From Candidatus Lambdaproteobacteria bacterium (GTDB lineage Bacteria; SAR324; JACQKK01): a stretch of DNA of 37,809 nucleotides. Each line of letters opens with the position of its first letter. The first letter of the stretch is position 1. Positions 8,579 to 16,779 of this stretch are shown here, in pieces. Where the stretch lies: assembly GCA_016199125.1 (NCBI GenBank), contig JACQHH010000150.1:1-37809 (forward strand), given 5' to 3'. Under the pieces are notes generated by a model. The model was not told where the DNA came from and did no database searches. It saw only the letters and a list, made by a program, of their open reading frames with translations. Position numbers and translations under genes: made by a program.

Positions 8579-9913
8579 CTATGAGACGGGTTGTGCGCGG
8601 CCGGCGGCCGGCACTTTGGCCACGGTGAGCAGCAGGCCCTCCACGGCTTCCACCACCACTTCGTCGTCGGCCGCAAGGGGCTCCTGGGCGCGGGCGCGCC
8701 ACAACTCCCCATTGAGCAGCACCTGTCCCTCGTGGGGCGGGGCGATGGGGTGGCGCACGCGGCCCACACGGCCCACCAGGTTGTCCTGGGCCGAACGCGG
8801 GTGCATGCGCTGGCTCTTCACCAGCAGCCTGCCGATGACCAGCGCGGTCAGACCCACCACCCCCACGGCTGCGAAGATCATGGGCCGCGAGATGCGCAGG
8901 TCGGTCAGCGACTGGTCCAACAGGAACAGGGCGCCGATGAGCACGCAGGCCAGCCCGCCGATGCCGAGCACGCCGAAGCTGGGCACGAAGGCCTCCGCGA
9001 CCAGCAGGGCCACCCCCAGCAGCATCAGGGCCAGGGCGCCATAGCTGACCGGCAGGGTCTGCATGGCAATCAGCGCGATGAGCAGGCTCATGGCGCCCAG
9101 CACGCCGGGAAAGATCAGACCGGGGTTGGAAAATTCCATGTACAGGCCCACCAGCCCGATGATGAGCAGCAGGAACACCACGTTGGGATTGCTGACCACG
9201 GACATGAAGCTCTGCGAAATGCTCATGTCCTGCATCACGATGGGGCGACCGGCGGTTTGCAGCATCACCACCCGTTCGCGGGACATGCGCACCTCGCGGC
9301 CCTGGAGTTGCCGCATCAGGTCGCCCAGGTCTTCGGCGATGAGGTCGATCACCTTGAGTTCCAGCGCCTTGTCGGCAATGACCGATTTGGATTCGCGCAC
9401 GGCGGAGATGGCCCACTCCACGTTGCGCTGGCGCAGATGGGCCAGGGATTCGATGTAGGCCGCGGTGTCGTTGAGGATCTTCTCCCCCATGACCTTGTTG
9501 TCGTCTCCGCCGAAGATGGACACGGGGTGCGCCGCGCCGATGTGCGTGGCCGGGGCCATGGCCGCCACGTGGCTGGCCATGCTGATGATCGTCCCGGCCG
9601 ATGCGCCCCGCGCGCCGGAGGGGGCGATGTACACCACCACAGGCAGCGACGCATTGAGGATGTCCTGCACGATGTCGCGCGTGGCATCCAGCAGCCCGCC
9701 GGGCGTGTCGAGCTGGATCACTAGAACCTCGGCTTGCGTGGCCGCGGCGTGCTCCAGTGCAGTCTGCACGTAGCGCGCGGTGGCCGCGGTGATGGCCTGC
9801 TGCACGGTGATGACGTGGATGGCGCCCGGGGGCGGCTGCTCGACGGCTGCGATGCCGTGCAGCGTCAGCGCAACCGCCAGCGCGGCGAATATACCTGTGG
9901 TCTTGCGGATCAT
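8579..9913 (-). CDS. NfeD family membrane-bound serine protease (ClpP-class)
   Basis: The product has 444 residues from the ATG at 9913 (MIRKTTG), which gives a clear signal peptide of about 23 residues. A longer frame upstream looks untranslated. The ClpP-like protease domain (about 30-230) includes DTPGG, Ser105 in GASAGT as likely nucleophile and Lys145 in MGEK as likely general base, a Ser-Lys dyad spaced as in archaeal 1510-N proteases. Four or five transmembrane segments follow (about 235-375), and the C-terminal soluble OB-fold NfeD domain closes it ([13 protein letters not shown]... [13 protein letters not shown]). The active site should face the periplasm. It is thought to cleave hydrophobic stretches of its slipin partner, encoded immediately downstream. 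The gene upstream is a permease 145 bp away, so it may have its own promoter. Confidence 0.92.
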   Translation of the reverse strand: MIRKTTGIFAALAVALTLHGIAAVEQPPPGAIHVITVQQAITAATARYVQTALEHAAATQAEVLVIQLDTPGGLLDATRDIVQDILNASLPVVVYIAPSGARGASAGTIISMASHVAAMAPATHIGAAHPVSIFGGDDNKVMGEKILNDTAAYIESLAHLRQRNVEWAISAVRESKSVIADKALELKVIDLIAEDLGDLMRQLQGREVRMSRERVVMLQTAGRPIVMQDMSISQSFMSVVSNPNVVFLLLIIGLVGLYMEFSNPGLIFPGVLGAMSLLIALIAMQTLPVSYGALALMLLGVALLVAEAFVPSFGVLGIGGLACVLIGALFLLDQSLTDLRISRPMIFAAVGVVGLTALVIGRLLVKSQRMHPRSAQDNLVGRVGRVRHPIAPPHEGQVLLNGELWRARAQEPLAADDEVVVEAVEGLLLTVAKVPAAGRAQPVS

Positions 9914-10058
9914 GGGACACCCGTGTCGCTCGGCCCGCCGGTGCGGCGGGCCCACAGTTCAGGGTACCAGCACTTGGCAGGCGCGGTCATCCGTGACATG
10001 CGCCGGGGCCCCACGCAGCGGGACGAGCGTCCCGGACAGGCCTCTGCGCCGTGGGGGT

Positions 10059-11168
10059 TCAGCCGGGGTATTTCGGCGCGCTTTCGGCCGTCTCGCGCGC
10101 CAGTCGGCCGCGAAACTCCAGGAAGCCCGTGACGAGGGTCGTGGCCAGCGAGGCCAGGGGAATGGCCAGGAACACACCCCAGAATCCCCACATGGCCCCG
10201 AACACGAACACGGCCAGCAGGATGTAGAAGGGCGGCATCTTCACCGCTTCGGCGAAGATGTAGGGCACCAGGACGTTGCCATCCAGGAACTGGATCACCG
10301 CATAGGCGATGATCAGCGTGCCGAAGTCCCAGGTGGCGCCCCACTGGATCAGTCCGAGGATGGTGATGGGCACCGCCACGGCGATCATGCCCACGTAGGG
10401 AATCAGCACGGAGAGCCCCGTGGCCAGTCCCATGAGGAACGCATACTTGAACCGGATCAGCAGGAACACCACCGTCGTGACGATGGTCACGATGATGATC
10501 TCCCACATCTTGCCGCGCACATAGTTGGCCAGCTTGGGCTCCAGCGCGTCCCACACGGCGTCCACCAGCTCCATGTCGTGCGGCAGCAGCCGGCGGAACT
10601 GGGCCACCATCTCCTCCTTGTCCAGCATGAGGAAGAACACCAGCAGCGGCACCAGCACCATGGTCACGGCCCAGCCGGTGGCTTGGCCGAACGCGGGCAG
10701 GCTGCCCTCCACGAATTGCTGCCCCCATTCCTGGATGCGGGTGCCGACCCAGTGCAGGATCTCCTCCTGCTGATTCTTGGGAAATGCGCGGAGCAGAATG
10801 CCGGCCTGCGCGTTTACCGCGGACTGAATCTGGGCAAAGATGGCCGGCCAGTTGCGCACGAGGTTGATGGTCTGCCGGGCGATGAGCTGCAGGGGGCCCA
10901 GGATGCCGCCCAGGTAGATCAACAGGAACAGCACGTAGATGCTCAGCGCCGCCCAGCGCCGCGCCCAGCCCCGCCGCCGGAGCTGATGCACTCCGCCTTC
11001 CAGGAAATAGGCCACCACCACGGAGATGATGAAGGGCAGCAGCGCCTGGCCCAACCACACCAGCAGCCCCGCGATGAGCAGCACGGCGGCCACCAGCGTG
11101 ATCACTCGCGGGTCGCGCAACGCGCGCCAGAGGCCGGTGTAGGAGGATTGTGGGCTGAGTATGGCCAT
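10059..11168 (-). CDS. AI-2E / PerM family transporter (UPF0118)
   Basis: The product has 369 residues with the start placed at the ATG at 11168 (MAILSPQS). The further upstream frame is Arg-rich and unlikely to be coding. It has about eight transmembrane segments: two near the N-terminus (30-70), one near 80-100 (LSIYVLFLLIYLGGILGPLQ), a soluble helical stretch, and a C-terminal block with the family signature PYVGMIAVAVPITILGLIQWG and FGAMWGFWGVFLAIPLASLATTL. Members export small molecules; TqsA is linked to autoinducer-2 export, while others act in Na+/H+ exchange or have unknown substrates. No substrate can be read from the sequence. It lies between scpA and nfeD on the same strand. Confidence 0.88.
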   Translation of the reverse strand: MAILSPQSSYTGLWRALRDPRVITLVAAVLLIAGLLVWLGQALLPFIISVVVAYFLEGGVHQLRRRGWARRWAALSIYVLFLLIYLGGILGPLQLIARQTINLVRNWPAIFAQIQSAVNAQAGILLRAFPKNQQEEILHWVGTRIQEWGQQFVEGSLPAFGQATGWAVTMVLVPLLVFFLMLDKEEMVAQFRRLLPHDMELVDAVWDALEPKLANYVRGKMWEIIIVTIVTTVVFLLIRFKYAFLMGLATGLSVLIPYVGMIAVAVPITILGLIQWGATWDFGTLIIAYAVIQFLDGNVLVPYIFAEAVKMPPFYILLAVFVFGAMWGFWGVFLAIPLASLATTLVTGFLEFRGRLARETAESAPKYPG

Positions 11169-11294
11169 GGTGTATGCCGTGCCGTGAAGCGGCAATTGGG
11201 CCGCTGGGCGGCAGCGCGGGCTCCTGCGGCGCCGGCTGCGGTGCTGGGTTGGCGCCTGCCTCACGCGTGAACGGGCAGGCGCCAGGCGTGGAAA

Positions 11295-12209
11295 CTATGG
11301 CAGGGGGCCGCCCTCGGGAGCGGCGCCGCCGGGAGCCTGCGGAGTCTGCGCCGCGTCCTCATCCACGGTCTCCTGGACCAGCGGCGGGTCTTCTCGGCCC
11401 AGCAGGCCATGCAGGACGCGGGTCACCAGTTGCGCGCCCTCGTTCTGGAACGCTTCGGTGGCCTCGCAGAAGATGTCGCCCAGCGGCGCGGCCTGCACGA
11501 TGCGGATGGCCTTCAGCCGCACCAACTCCAGGATGGAGATGAACGTGAGGATGATCTCCTCCCGCGAGGCGGGCAGCGCGAAGAGGTCGTGAAAATACAC
11601 GCTGTGCTGCGCGTGCAGCGTGTCCAGCAATTGCCGGATGCGATCCTCGATGCGCTGCCGCTCCGGGATCACGTGCAGCGCGGCCTGGGTTTCCGAGCGC
11701 GCCAGCACGCTGCGGAAGGCCTCCAGCAGACCGAAAAGCGTCACCTCCTCGAACACCAGCTCGCCCTCGGGCGCCGGCTCCTCTTCGGGCGGTGCGCTGC
11801 GGGGGAACACGTCGCGGCCCACCTGGTCCCGTTGCTGCAGATCGTGAGCGGCGGTCTTGATCTGCTGGTATTCCTGCAGCCGGCGCAGGAGCAGCTCTTC
11901 CAGGGATTCCGGGTCCAGCTCCTCGGCGTCGGCCAGTTCGCGGGGCAGCAGCTCGCGCGACTTGATCCAGATCAGGGTGGCGGCGATGGCCAGGAATTCC
12001 CCGGCGCGATCCAGGTCGAGCTGCTGCATCTGCTGCACGTAGGCCAAGTAGGGCTCCGTAATCTCGCTGAGGCGAAGCTGCTGGATGTCCAGCTTGCGCT
12101 GGCGCACCAGGTGCAGCAGCAGGTCCAGCGGCCCGTCAAATTGCTCCAGGTTCACGCGCAGCGGGTCGTAGCCCTCCACGGGCGCCCAGGACGTGTATTC
12201 TTCGCTCAT
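11295..12209 (-). CDS. scpA: Segregation and condensation protein A (ScpA)
   Basis: The product has 304 residues from the ATG at 12209 (MSEEYTSW). It is the kleisin subunit of the bacterial SMC-ScpAB condensin. The N-terminal part has the family core FDGPLDLLLHLVRQRKLDI, then EITEPYLAYV, AGEFLAIAATLIWIKSRELLP. An acidic linker (about 100-170) and a C-terminal winged-helix part (FHDLFALPASREEIILTFISILELVRLKAI) follow. The N-terminal helix contacts the SMC neck and the C-terminal domain the SMC cap; ScpB binds the middle. No scpB or smc lies nearby. In many proteobacteria scpA and scpB are neighbours, so scpB must be elsewhere or absent. A Pro/Ala/Gly-rich tail (about 280-304) is not part of the fold. 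The gene follows gspD by 106 bp. Confidence 0.93.
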   Translation of the reverse strand: MSEEYTSWAPVEGYDPLRVNLEQFDGPLDLLLHLVRQRKLDIQQLRLSEITEPYLAYVQQMQQLDLDRAGEFLAIAATLIWIKSRELLPRELADAEELDPESLEELLLRRLQEYQQIKTAAHDLQQRDQVGRDVFPRSAPPEEEPAPEGELVFEEVTLFGLLEAFRSVLARSETQAALHVIPERQRIEDRIRQLLDTLHAQHSVYFHDLFALPASREEIILTFISILELVRLKAIRIVQAAPLGDIFCEATEAFQNEGAQLVTRVLHGLLGREDPPLVQETVDEDAAQTPQAPGGAAPEGGPLP

Positions 12210-12315
12210 GCTCGTGCTTGCGTTTGGGGCGCATCCCCGCGGGTACGCGTGCCCCTGTTGTCTCTGGCCGGAAGCGCTCCGGCCCGTGCGACTCGTGCCG
12301 CCCCCGCACCGGCGG

Positions 12316-14352
12316 CTACTTGGCGGGCTGGGCCGCGCCCTGTTCCCCACCGCCCTGTTCCCCACCGGAAAGCGCGCCGTTCTCCGTCGCTTTCGATGCG
12401 GGACCTGAGTCCAGATTGAAGTCGCGCTTGAGCAGCGCCTCGGGATTCTGGCGGATGTTGCGCGTCTCTTCAAAGCGTCCGCGCACCGCGTCGGAGACCT
12501 CGCGCAGGGCCTCCTCGGTCTGGATGATGTGCGGGCGGATGAAGACGATCAGGTTGGTCTTGCGCAGCTCCTCGGCGCGCGCGCGGAAGAACCAGCCCAG
12601 CACCGGAATGTCGCCCAGGCAGGGCACTTTGGTTTCCGTCTCCACCTGCTGATCCTGGATCAGGCCGCCGATGGCCACGGTGGTGTTGTCGTCCACCAGC
12701 ACCTGGGTGTTGATGGAACGCTTGAGCGTGGTAATGGCCTGCTGGTCCGAGGTGACGGTGGCCTGGCGCGCGGCCACGCTGCTGGACTCCTGCTGGATGA
12801 TCAGGCGCACCTTGTCGCCGCCGGTAATTTGCGGCCGGATCTTGAGGATGACCCCGATGTCCTTGAACTCGAACTCGGTGGTCGTCTGCAGGTTGCTGTT
12901 GGTGACCACCTTGGCCGAAATGGGCACCACCTGGCTCACGTTGATCTCGGCTTCCTCGTTGTTCAGGGTGAGCAGTTGCGGATTGGCCAGGATGTTCAGA
13001 TCCTGATCCTGGCGCGTGGCCTGAATGAAGCCGCTGAAGGACACGAAGCTCTGCCCCTGGAACTGGATCTCGTTGCCCACAATGCCCACCACGGCCCCCG
13101 TGCCGCTGCTGAGGGCCGACGGCAGCGACTGCGGCTGGGCATTGGGAAAGCCCGCCCCCAGCACGCCGGAGCCCGTCTGCGAGGCCGCCTGCCAGCGCAC
13201 ACCAAGCTGCAGGCTCTTCTCCAGGCTGATTTCCATGATCAGCGCTTCGACGTAGACCTGCGGGCGCCGGATGTCGAGCTCGGCCACCATGCGCTGCATG
13301 GTCTCGATCACTTCCTGGGAGCCGAACACGATCAGCGAGTTGGTGGGCTTGTCGGCGGCCACGAACGTCTGGGGCGTGGACGCCTGGCCCTGGCCCTGGG
13401 CCTGCACCTTGGCCTGTCCGGTGGCGGTGGTGTCCTTCACGGTCTGCAGAATCTTGGCCAGCTCCTCGGCGTCGGCGTGCTGCAGGCGAAAGACCTTGAT
13501 CCCGGCATCCTCCACCACCCCCTGCACGTCCAGCGATTCGATCAGCGTGCGGTATTGGGCCACGGTCACCGGATCGGCCACCAGGATCAGGGAGTTGGTA
13601 CGCTCCTCGGCCACGATCTTCACGTCGTCCCCCCCGGGCTGCTGGGGTGTGCGGGCCGCGGAGCGGCCGGCGATGACCTTGGTGGTCAGCGACTTGAGAA
13701 TGGGCTCCAGCTTGCGCGCCGCGGCATACTTGAGCTTGATCACCACGAATTCCACGTCCCCCGGCTGGGTATCCAGCGCCCGCACGATCTCCATGATGCG
13801 GTTGATGTTCTCCTCGCTGTCGGACAGCACCAGCACGTTGGCAGGCGAATACACGGCCAGGGCCGCGGTCTTGGACATGATCGGCGCCAGCACGGCCTTG
13901 ATCTGGTTGGCGTCGGCGAAGCGCAGGGGAATGATCTGTGTGAGGAACTGGTTGCCGCCGGGCTCCTTCGGCTCTTCGCTGCGCGTGGGGCTGGGCAGGC
14001 GCGAGGCGTCCTTGGACTGCACCACCTGCACGACGGGGCTGCTCTCGTTCTTGATGGTCGTGTAGCCCTGCATGGCCAGCACGGTCTCGAAGATGCGGAA
14101 CGCATCGGCCCGGTTGAACTTGCGCGGCGAAATCAGGGTGATCTTACCCCGGATTTCCTTGTCGTCCCAGACAAAGGCAATGCCGAAGGCGCGCGACATG
14201 AGCTGCAGGAAGTTCGCAACGTCCACGTTGCGGAAGTTCATTTCGATCTGCTCGTCCTTGTCCGGCTTGAGCTGCTGGGCAAACAGCGGCGCGGCCGGAA
14301 TCAGGCACAGGCAAACCAGGAGCAGCAACGTTATCAGCCGACCACGTCCCAT
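12316..14352 (-). CDS. gspD: Type II secretion secretin GspD
   Basis: The product has 678 residues from the ATG at 14352 (MGRGRL), giving a clean signal peptide ending near LFAQQ. A TTG eight codons upstream is the other possible start. Domains: N0 (QIEMNFRNVDVANFLQLMSRA), then N1, N2 and N3 repeats with the typical IIPLRFADANQIKAVLAPIMS, VVIKLKYAAARKLEPILKSL and VFRLQHADAEELAKILQTV stretches. The secretin barrel has FVSFSGFIQA, EINVSQVVPI, EFKDIGVILKIRPQI and the VPCLGDIPVLGWFFRAR signature. It forms the outer-membrane pore through which folded exoproteins leave. No other gsp gene is in the window, although T2SS genes usually cluster. The C-terminus is a Gly/Gln/Glu-rich tail encoded partly by a 15-bp tandem duplication. 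There is no obvious S-domain for a pilotin. Confidence 0.92.
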   Translation of the reverse strand: MGRGRLITLLLLVCLCLIPAAPLFAQQLKPDKDEQIEMNFRNVDVANFLQLMSRAFGIAFVWDDKEIRGKITLISPRKFNRADAFRIFETVLAMQGYTTIKNESSPVVQVVQSKDASRLPSPTRSEEPKEPGGNQFLTQIIPLRFADANQIKAVLAPIMSKTAALAVYSPANVLVLSDSEENINRIMEIVRALDTQPGDVEFVVIKLKYAAARKLEPILKSLTTKVIAGRSAARTPQQPGGDDVKIVAEERTNSLILVADPVTVAQYRTLIESLDVQGVVEDAGIKVFRLQHADAEELAKILQTVKDTTATGQAKVQAQGQGQASTPQTFVAADKPTNSLIVFGSQEVIETMQRMVAELDIRRPQVYVEALIMEISLEKSLQLGVRWQAASQTGSGVLGAGFPNAQPQSLPSALSSGTGAVVGIVGNEIQFQGQSFVSFSGFIQATRQDQDLNILANPQLLTLNNEEAEINVSQVVPISAKVVTNSNLQTTTEFEFKDIGVILKIRPQITGGDKVRLIIQQESSSVAARQATVTSDQQAITTLKRSINTQVLVDDNTTVAIGGLIQDQQVETETKVPCLGDIPVLGWFFRARAEELRKTNLIVFIRPHIIQTEEALREVSDAVRGRFEETRNIRQNPEALLKRDFNLDSGPASKATENGALSGGEQGGGEQGAAQPAK
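12337..12366. repeat. 15-bp tandem duplication at the 3' end of gspD
   Basis: The unit GCCCTGTTCCCCACC occurs twice without spacing. On the coding (minus) strand it encodes a repeated Gly-Gly-Glu-Gln-Gly stretch in the disordered tail of GspD. Being in frame, copy-number change would not disrupt the protein. Confidence 0.85.
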
Positions 14353-14524
14353 GCGAAGCCGATGTCCTTTTTTCAATTCCGTTCAGCCGACCGGCTGCGT
14401 ACCGCGTTGGAAGGAGGTGCAGAATAGGGTTTCGTCCGGAACGATCCGCATTGGGAACAACCGTATCGCATTCCGAGGATGCAGGGCAAAGCATTCCCAA
14501 ACGCACGCGGTCGCCGCGCCAACG

Positions 14525-15244
14525 TCACGGATCGGCCCCCAGACCCCAATGAGGATGCTGCAGCAGCCAGGCCGCCAGCGCGAGATCGTCCCCATGTGTG
14601 ACTTTGATATTGCGCGCCTCGCCCGGCACGGTCGCCACCGCGCCGCCGGCCGCTTCCACGAACTGCGCATCGTCAGTGAAGGCGTTGGGCAGGGTCATGC
14701 CGCAGCGATAGGCCTCGTGCAGCGTGGCCCAGCGGAACGCCTGGGGCGTTTGCGTGCGCAGCAGCGCCGCGCGATCCACCACCTCGCTGCGTCCCTCGGC
14801 CCGCCGCCGCACCGTATCGGCCAGGGGAATGACAGGCACGGCGGCCTCGGCCGTTTCCAGGGCCGCCAGCAGCCGCGCCACGAGAGCCGGGGAGCAGCAG
14901 GGCCGGGCGCCGTCGTGCACCAGCACGGCCCACGGCGGGCGGCTCTCCAGCGCGTGCAGTCCGCGAAACACCGAATCGCGTCGTTCAGCCCCGCCCTCGA
15001 TCAGCGGGCGCAGCTTGGCCCACGCCTCGCGATGGGCGAAGCAGGCCTGCAACGCCGCCCGCTCGGCGGGGCGGCAGATCACGTGAATGGCCTCGATGGC
15101 CGGGAGCGCATGGAACAGGCGCACCGTGTGGCGGATCAGCGGCTCGCCGGCCAGGGGCGCGAGCACCTTGGAGCCGCTGCCGCCCATGCGGCGGCCGGCG
15201 CCCGCGGCGGGAATCAGCACGGCGATGCCGGGCGGCGCGTTCAC
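14525..15244 (-). CDS. ispD: 2-C-methyl-D-erythritol 4-phosphate cytidylyltransferase
   Basis: The product has 239 residues from a GTG at 15244, which is preceded by AGGAT at about 7 nt. It transfers CMP from CTP to MEP, the third step of the MEP isoprenoid pathway. The nucleotide-binding start is VLIPAAGAGRRMGGSGSK with Lys26 in the expected place. Further family motifs are VHDGARPC, the RTQTPQAFR segment and TDDA near the substrate site. The C-terminus has the GEARNIKVTHGDDLALA stretch common to IspD. The usual partner ispF is not next to it; instead gspD follows 172 bp downstream. The gene is divergent from moeA. The length matches the family. Confidence 0.93.
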   Translation of the reverse strand: MNAPPGIAVLIPAAGAGRRMGGSGSKVLAPLAGEPLIRHTVRLFHALPAIEAIHVICRPAERAALQACFAHREAWAKLRPLIEGGAERRDSVFRGLHALESRPPWAVLVHDGARPCCSPALVARLLAALETAEAAVPVIPLADTVRRRAEGRSEVVDRAALLRTQTPQAFRWATLHEAYRCGMTLPNAFTDDAQFVEAAGGAVATVPGEARNIKVTHGDDLALAAWLLQHPHWGLGADP

Positions 15245-15335
15245 GGGTGATCCTGGCCTCGCGAAGGGGGCGGCAGCACGGTCCAGGGGGCGGGTCGCCG
15301 GCTGTGGCGCCGTGGCAGCCCGCGCCGGCTGCGGC

Positions 15336-15365
15336 TTGACAGCAAAAAAGTACGGGCAGTACCCT
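15336..15365 (+). promoter_or_regulatory. Candidate sigma-70 promoter for moeA
   Basis: A perfect -35 box TTGACA (15336-15341) is followed 18 nt later by TACCCT (15360-15365), a weak -10. It lies about 60 nt upstream of the moeA start in the 179-bp region divergent from ispD. An A-tract follows the -35 box. Confidence 0.45.
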
Positions 15366-15423
15366 GCGATGCAGCCCGCCACCGCATCTTACCCGACTTT
15401 CCACAGACTGCCACGCTGGGTGC

Positions 15424-16650
15424 ATGATGGCCGACATCCGCATGCGGGGGTTTTCGCAGCGCACCACCGTGCACCAGTTTGAGGCGCTGATCCGCGAGCA
15501 TTGCCGGCCGCTGGGCACGGAGGAGGTGTCCATCGCCCAGGCCGGGAGGCGCGTGCTGGCCGAGCCGGTCGTCTCAGGCGTGGACGTGCCGGGCTTCGAG
15601 CGCTCGGCCATGGACGGCTATGCCCTGCGCAGCGAGGAGACCTTCGGTGCCGGGACCTACAATCCGCTACAGTTCCGCGTGATCGGCGAGGTCACGCCGG
15701 GGCGCACGTTTCCCGGCCGCGTGGGGCCCGGCGAGACGGTGCGCATCATGACCGGGGCGCCCCTGCCCGACGGGGCCGACGCGGTGCTGATGGCGGAATA
15801 CGCGGCCGAGCGCGACGGGGTGATGACCGCCAGCGATGCCGTCACCCCGCGCAAGAACGTGGGTCGCATCGGCGAGGATATCCGCGCAGGCAGCACGGTG
15901 CTGCCGGCCGGGCGCGTGCTGCGTCCGCAGGACCTGGGCGTGCTGGCCAGCATCGGTCAGGGGCGCGTGCGCGTGGTGCGCCGCTGCGGCGTGGCTCTGC
16001 TGATCACGGGCAACGAGCTGCTCAGGCCGGGCGAGCGTCCCCAGGGCGCCAGGATCGTGGATTCCAACAGCATCATGCTGGCCCAACTCATCGCCCGCGA
16101 CGGGGCGCAACTGGCGGCGACGCTGCACCTGGCCGATATCCGCGACGACATCCGCGCGGCGCTCAGCGACGCCCCGGGCGATCTGCTGGTCACCACCGGC
16201 GGCACATCCGTGGGCATCGAGGATCACGCGCCCACGCTCATCGCGGAGTTGGGCGAGCTGCTGGTGCACGGCGTGGCCATGCGACCCTCGGCCCCCAGCG
16301 GCTTCGGACTGGTCAAGGGGCGGCCGGTGTTCCTGCTGCCGGGCAACCCGGTTTCCTGCCTGGCGGCCTATGATTTCTTCGTGCGCCTGGGGGTGAACCT
16401 GCTGGGCGGACGGCCGGAGCCCTGGCCCTACCGCCCCGTGCGCTGCACGCTCACCTCGCGCATCGCCTCGCAGATCGGGCGGGTGGATTACGCCCGCGTG
16501 CGCGTGCGCGACGGGCAGGCGGAGCTGGTCGCCACCAGCGGCGCCTCCATCCTCTCCTCCACCAGCCAGGCGGACGGCTTTGTGGTGGTGGAGGAGGATT
16601 CCGAGGGCATCCCCGCGGGCGGCGAAGCGCAGGTGTGGCTCTACGACTAG
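15424..16650 (+). CDS. moeA: Molybdopterin molybdenumtransferase MoeA
   Basis: The product has 408 residues. It inserts molybdate into adenylated molybdopterin to give active Mo cofactor in the cytoplasm. Typical MoeA/gephyrin-E features run through it: VDVPGFERSAMDGYALR (domain III/I), RIMTGAPLPDGADAVLMAEY, the VGRIGEDI stretch, ITGNELLRPGE, the catalytic-core loop DLLVTTGGTSVGIEDH, and VFLLPGNPVSCLAAYDFFV. A C-terminal domain IV (about 330-408) follows. There are possible starts at Met1, Met2 and Met7. It is followed 129 bp later by a second MoeA-like gene carrying an extra domain, so the two form a paralogous pair with possibly different metal or partner preference. Confidence 0.93.
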   Translation: MMADIRMRGFSQRTTVHQFEALIREHCRPLGTEEVSIAQAGRRVLAEPVVSGVDVPGFERSAMDGYALRSEETFGAGTYNPLQFRVIGEVTPGRTFPGRVGPGETVRIMTGAPLPDGADAVLMAEYAAERDGVMTASDAVTPRKNVGRIGEDIRAGSTVLPAGRVLRPQDLGVLASIGQGRVRVVRRCGVALLITGNELLRPGERPQGARIVDSNSIMLAQLIARDGAQLAATLHLADIRDDIRAALSDAPGDLLVTTGGTSVGIEDHAPTLIAELGELLVHGVAMRPSAPSGFGLVKGRPVFLLPGNPVSCLAAYDFFVRLGVNLLGGRPEPWPYRPVRCTLTSRIASQIGRVDYARVRVRDGQAELVATSGASILSSTSQADGFVVVEEDSEGIPAGGEAQVWLYD

Positions 16651-16673
16651 ACTCTGCAGGCGTGCGCCCGCGC

Positions 16674-16682
16674 TGCTATACT
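16674..16682 (+). promoter_or_regulatory. Candidate extended -10 promoter upstream of the MoeA-PBP fusion gene
   Basis: The sequence TGCTATACT combines a TGn extension with a near-consensus -10 (TATACT). It lies about 100 nt upstream of the GTG start at 16780 in the gap after moeA. The -35 region is not recognisable. It may drive the fusion gene and kdsB. Confidence 0.45.
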
Positions 16683-16779
16683 GAATGCCGGGCCGTCGCA
16701 GGTGCGGGCCCTGATGGCGCATGCACCCTGGGCGCCTTGCGGGAGGGCGCGCGCGCAATTCGACACTGGAAACAACGCC

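Noticed and set aside
8565-9920. N-terminal extension of the slipin frame up to 9920
   Set aside because: This stretch is Arg/Gly/Ala-rich and lies out of frame with nfeD, which has a conserved protease and membrane domains there; the slipin begins at 8564 with a good ribosome-binding site.
12529-14427. A 632-residue plus-strand open frame opposite gspD
   Set aside because: It has no domain and is His/Leu/Gly-rich; gspD on the minus strand is unambiguous.
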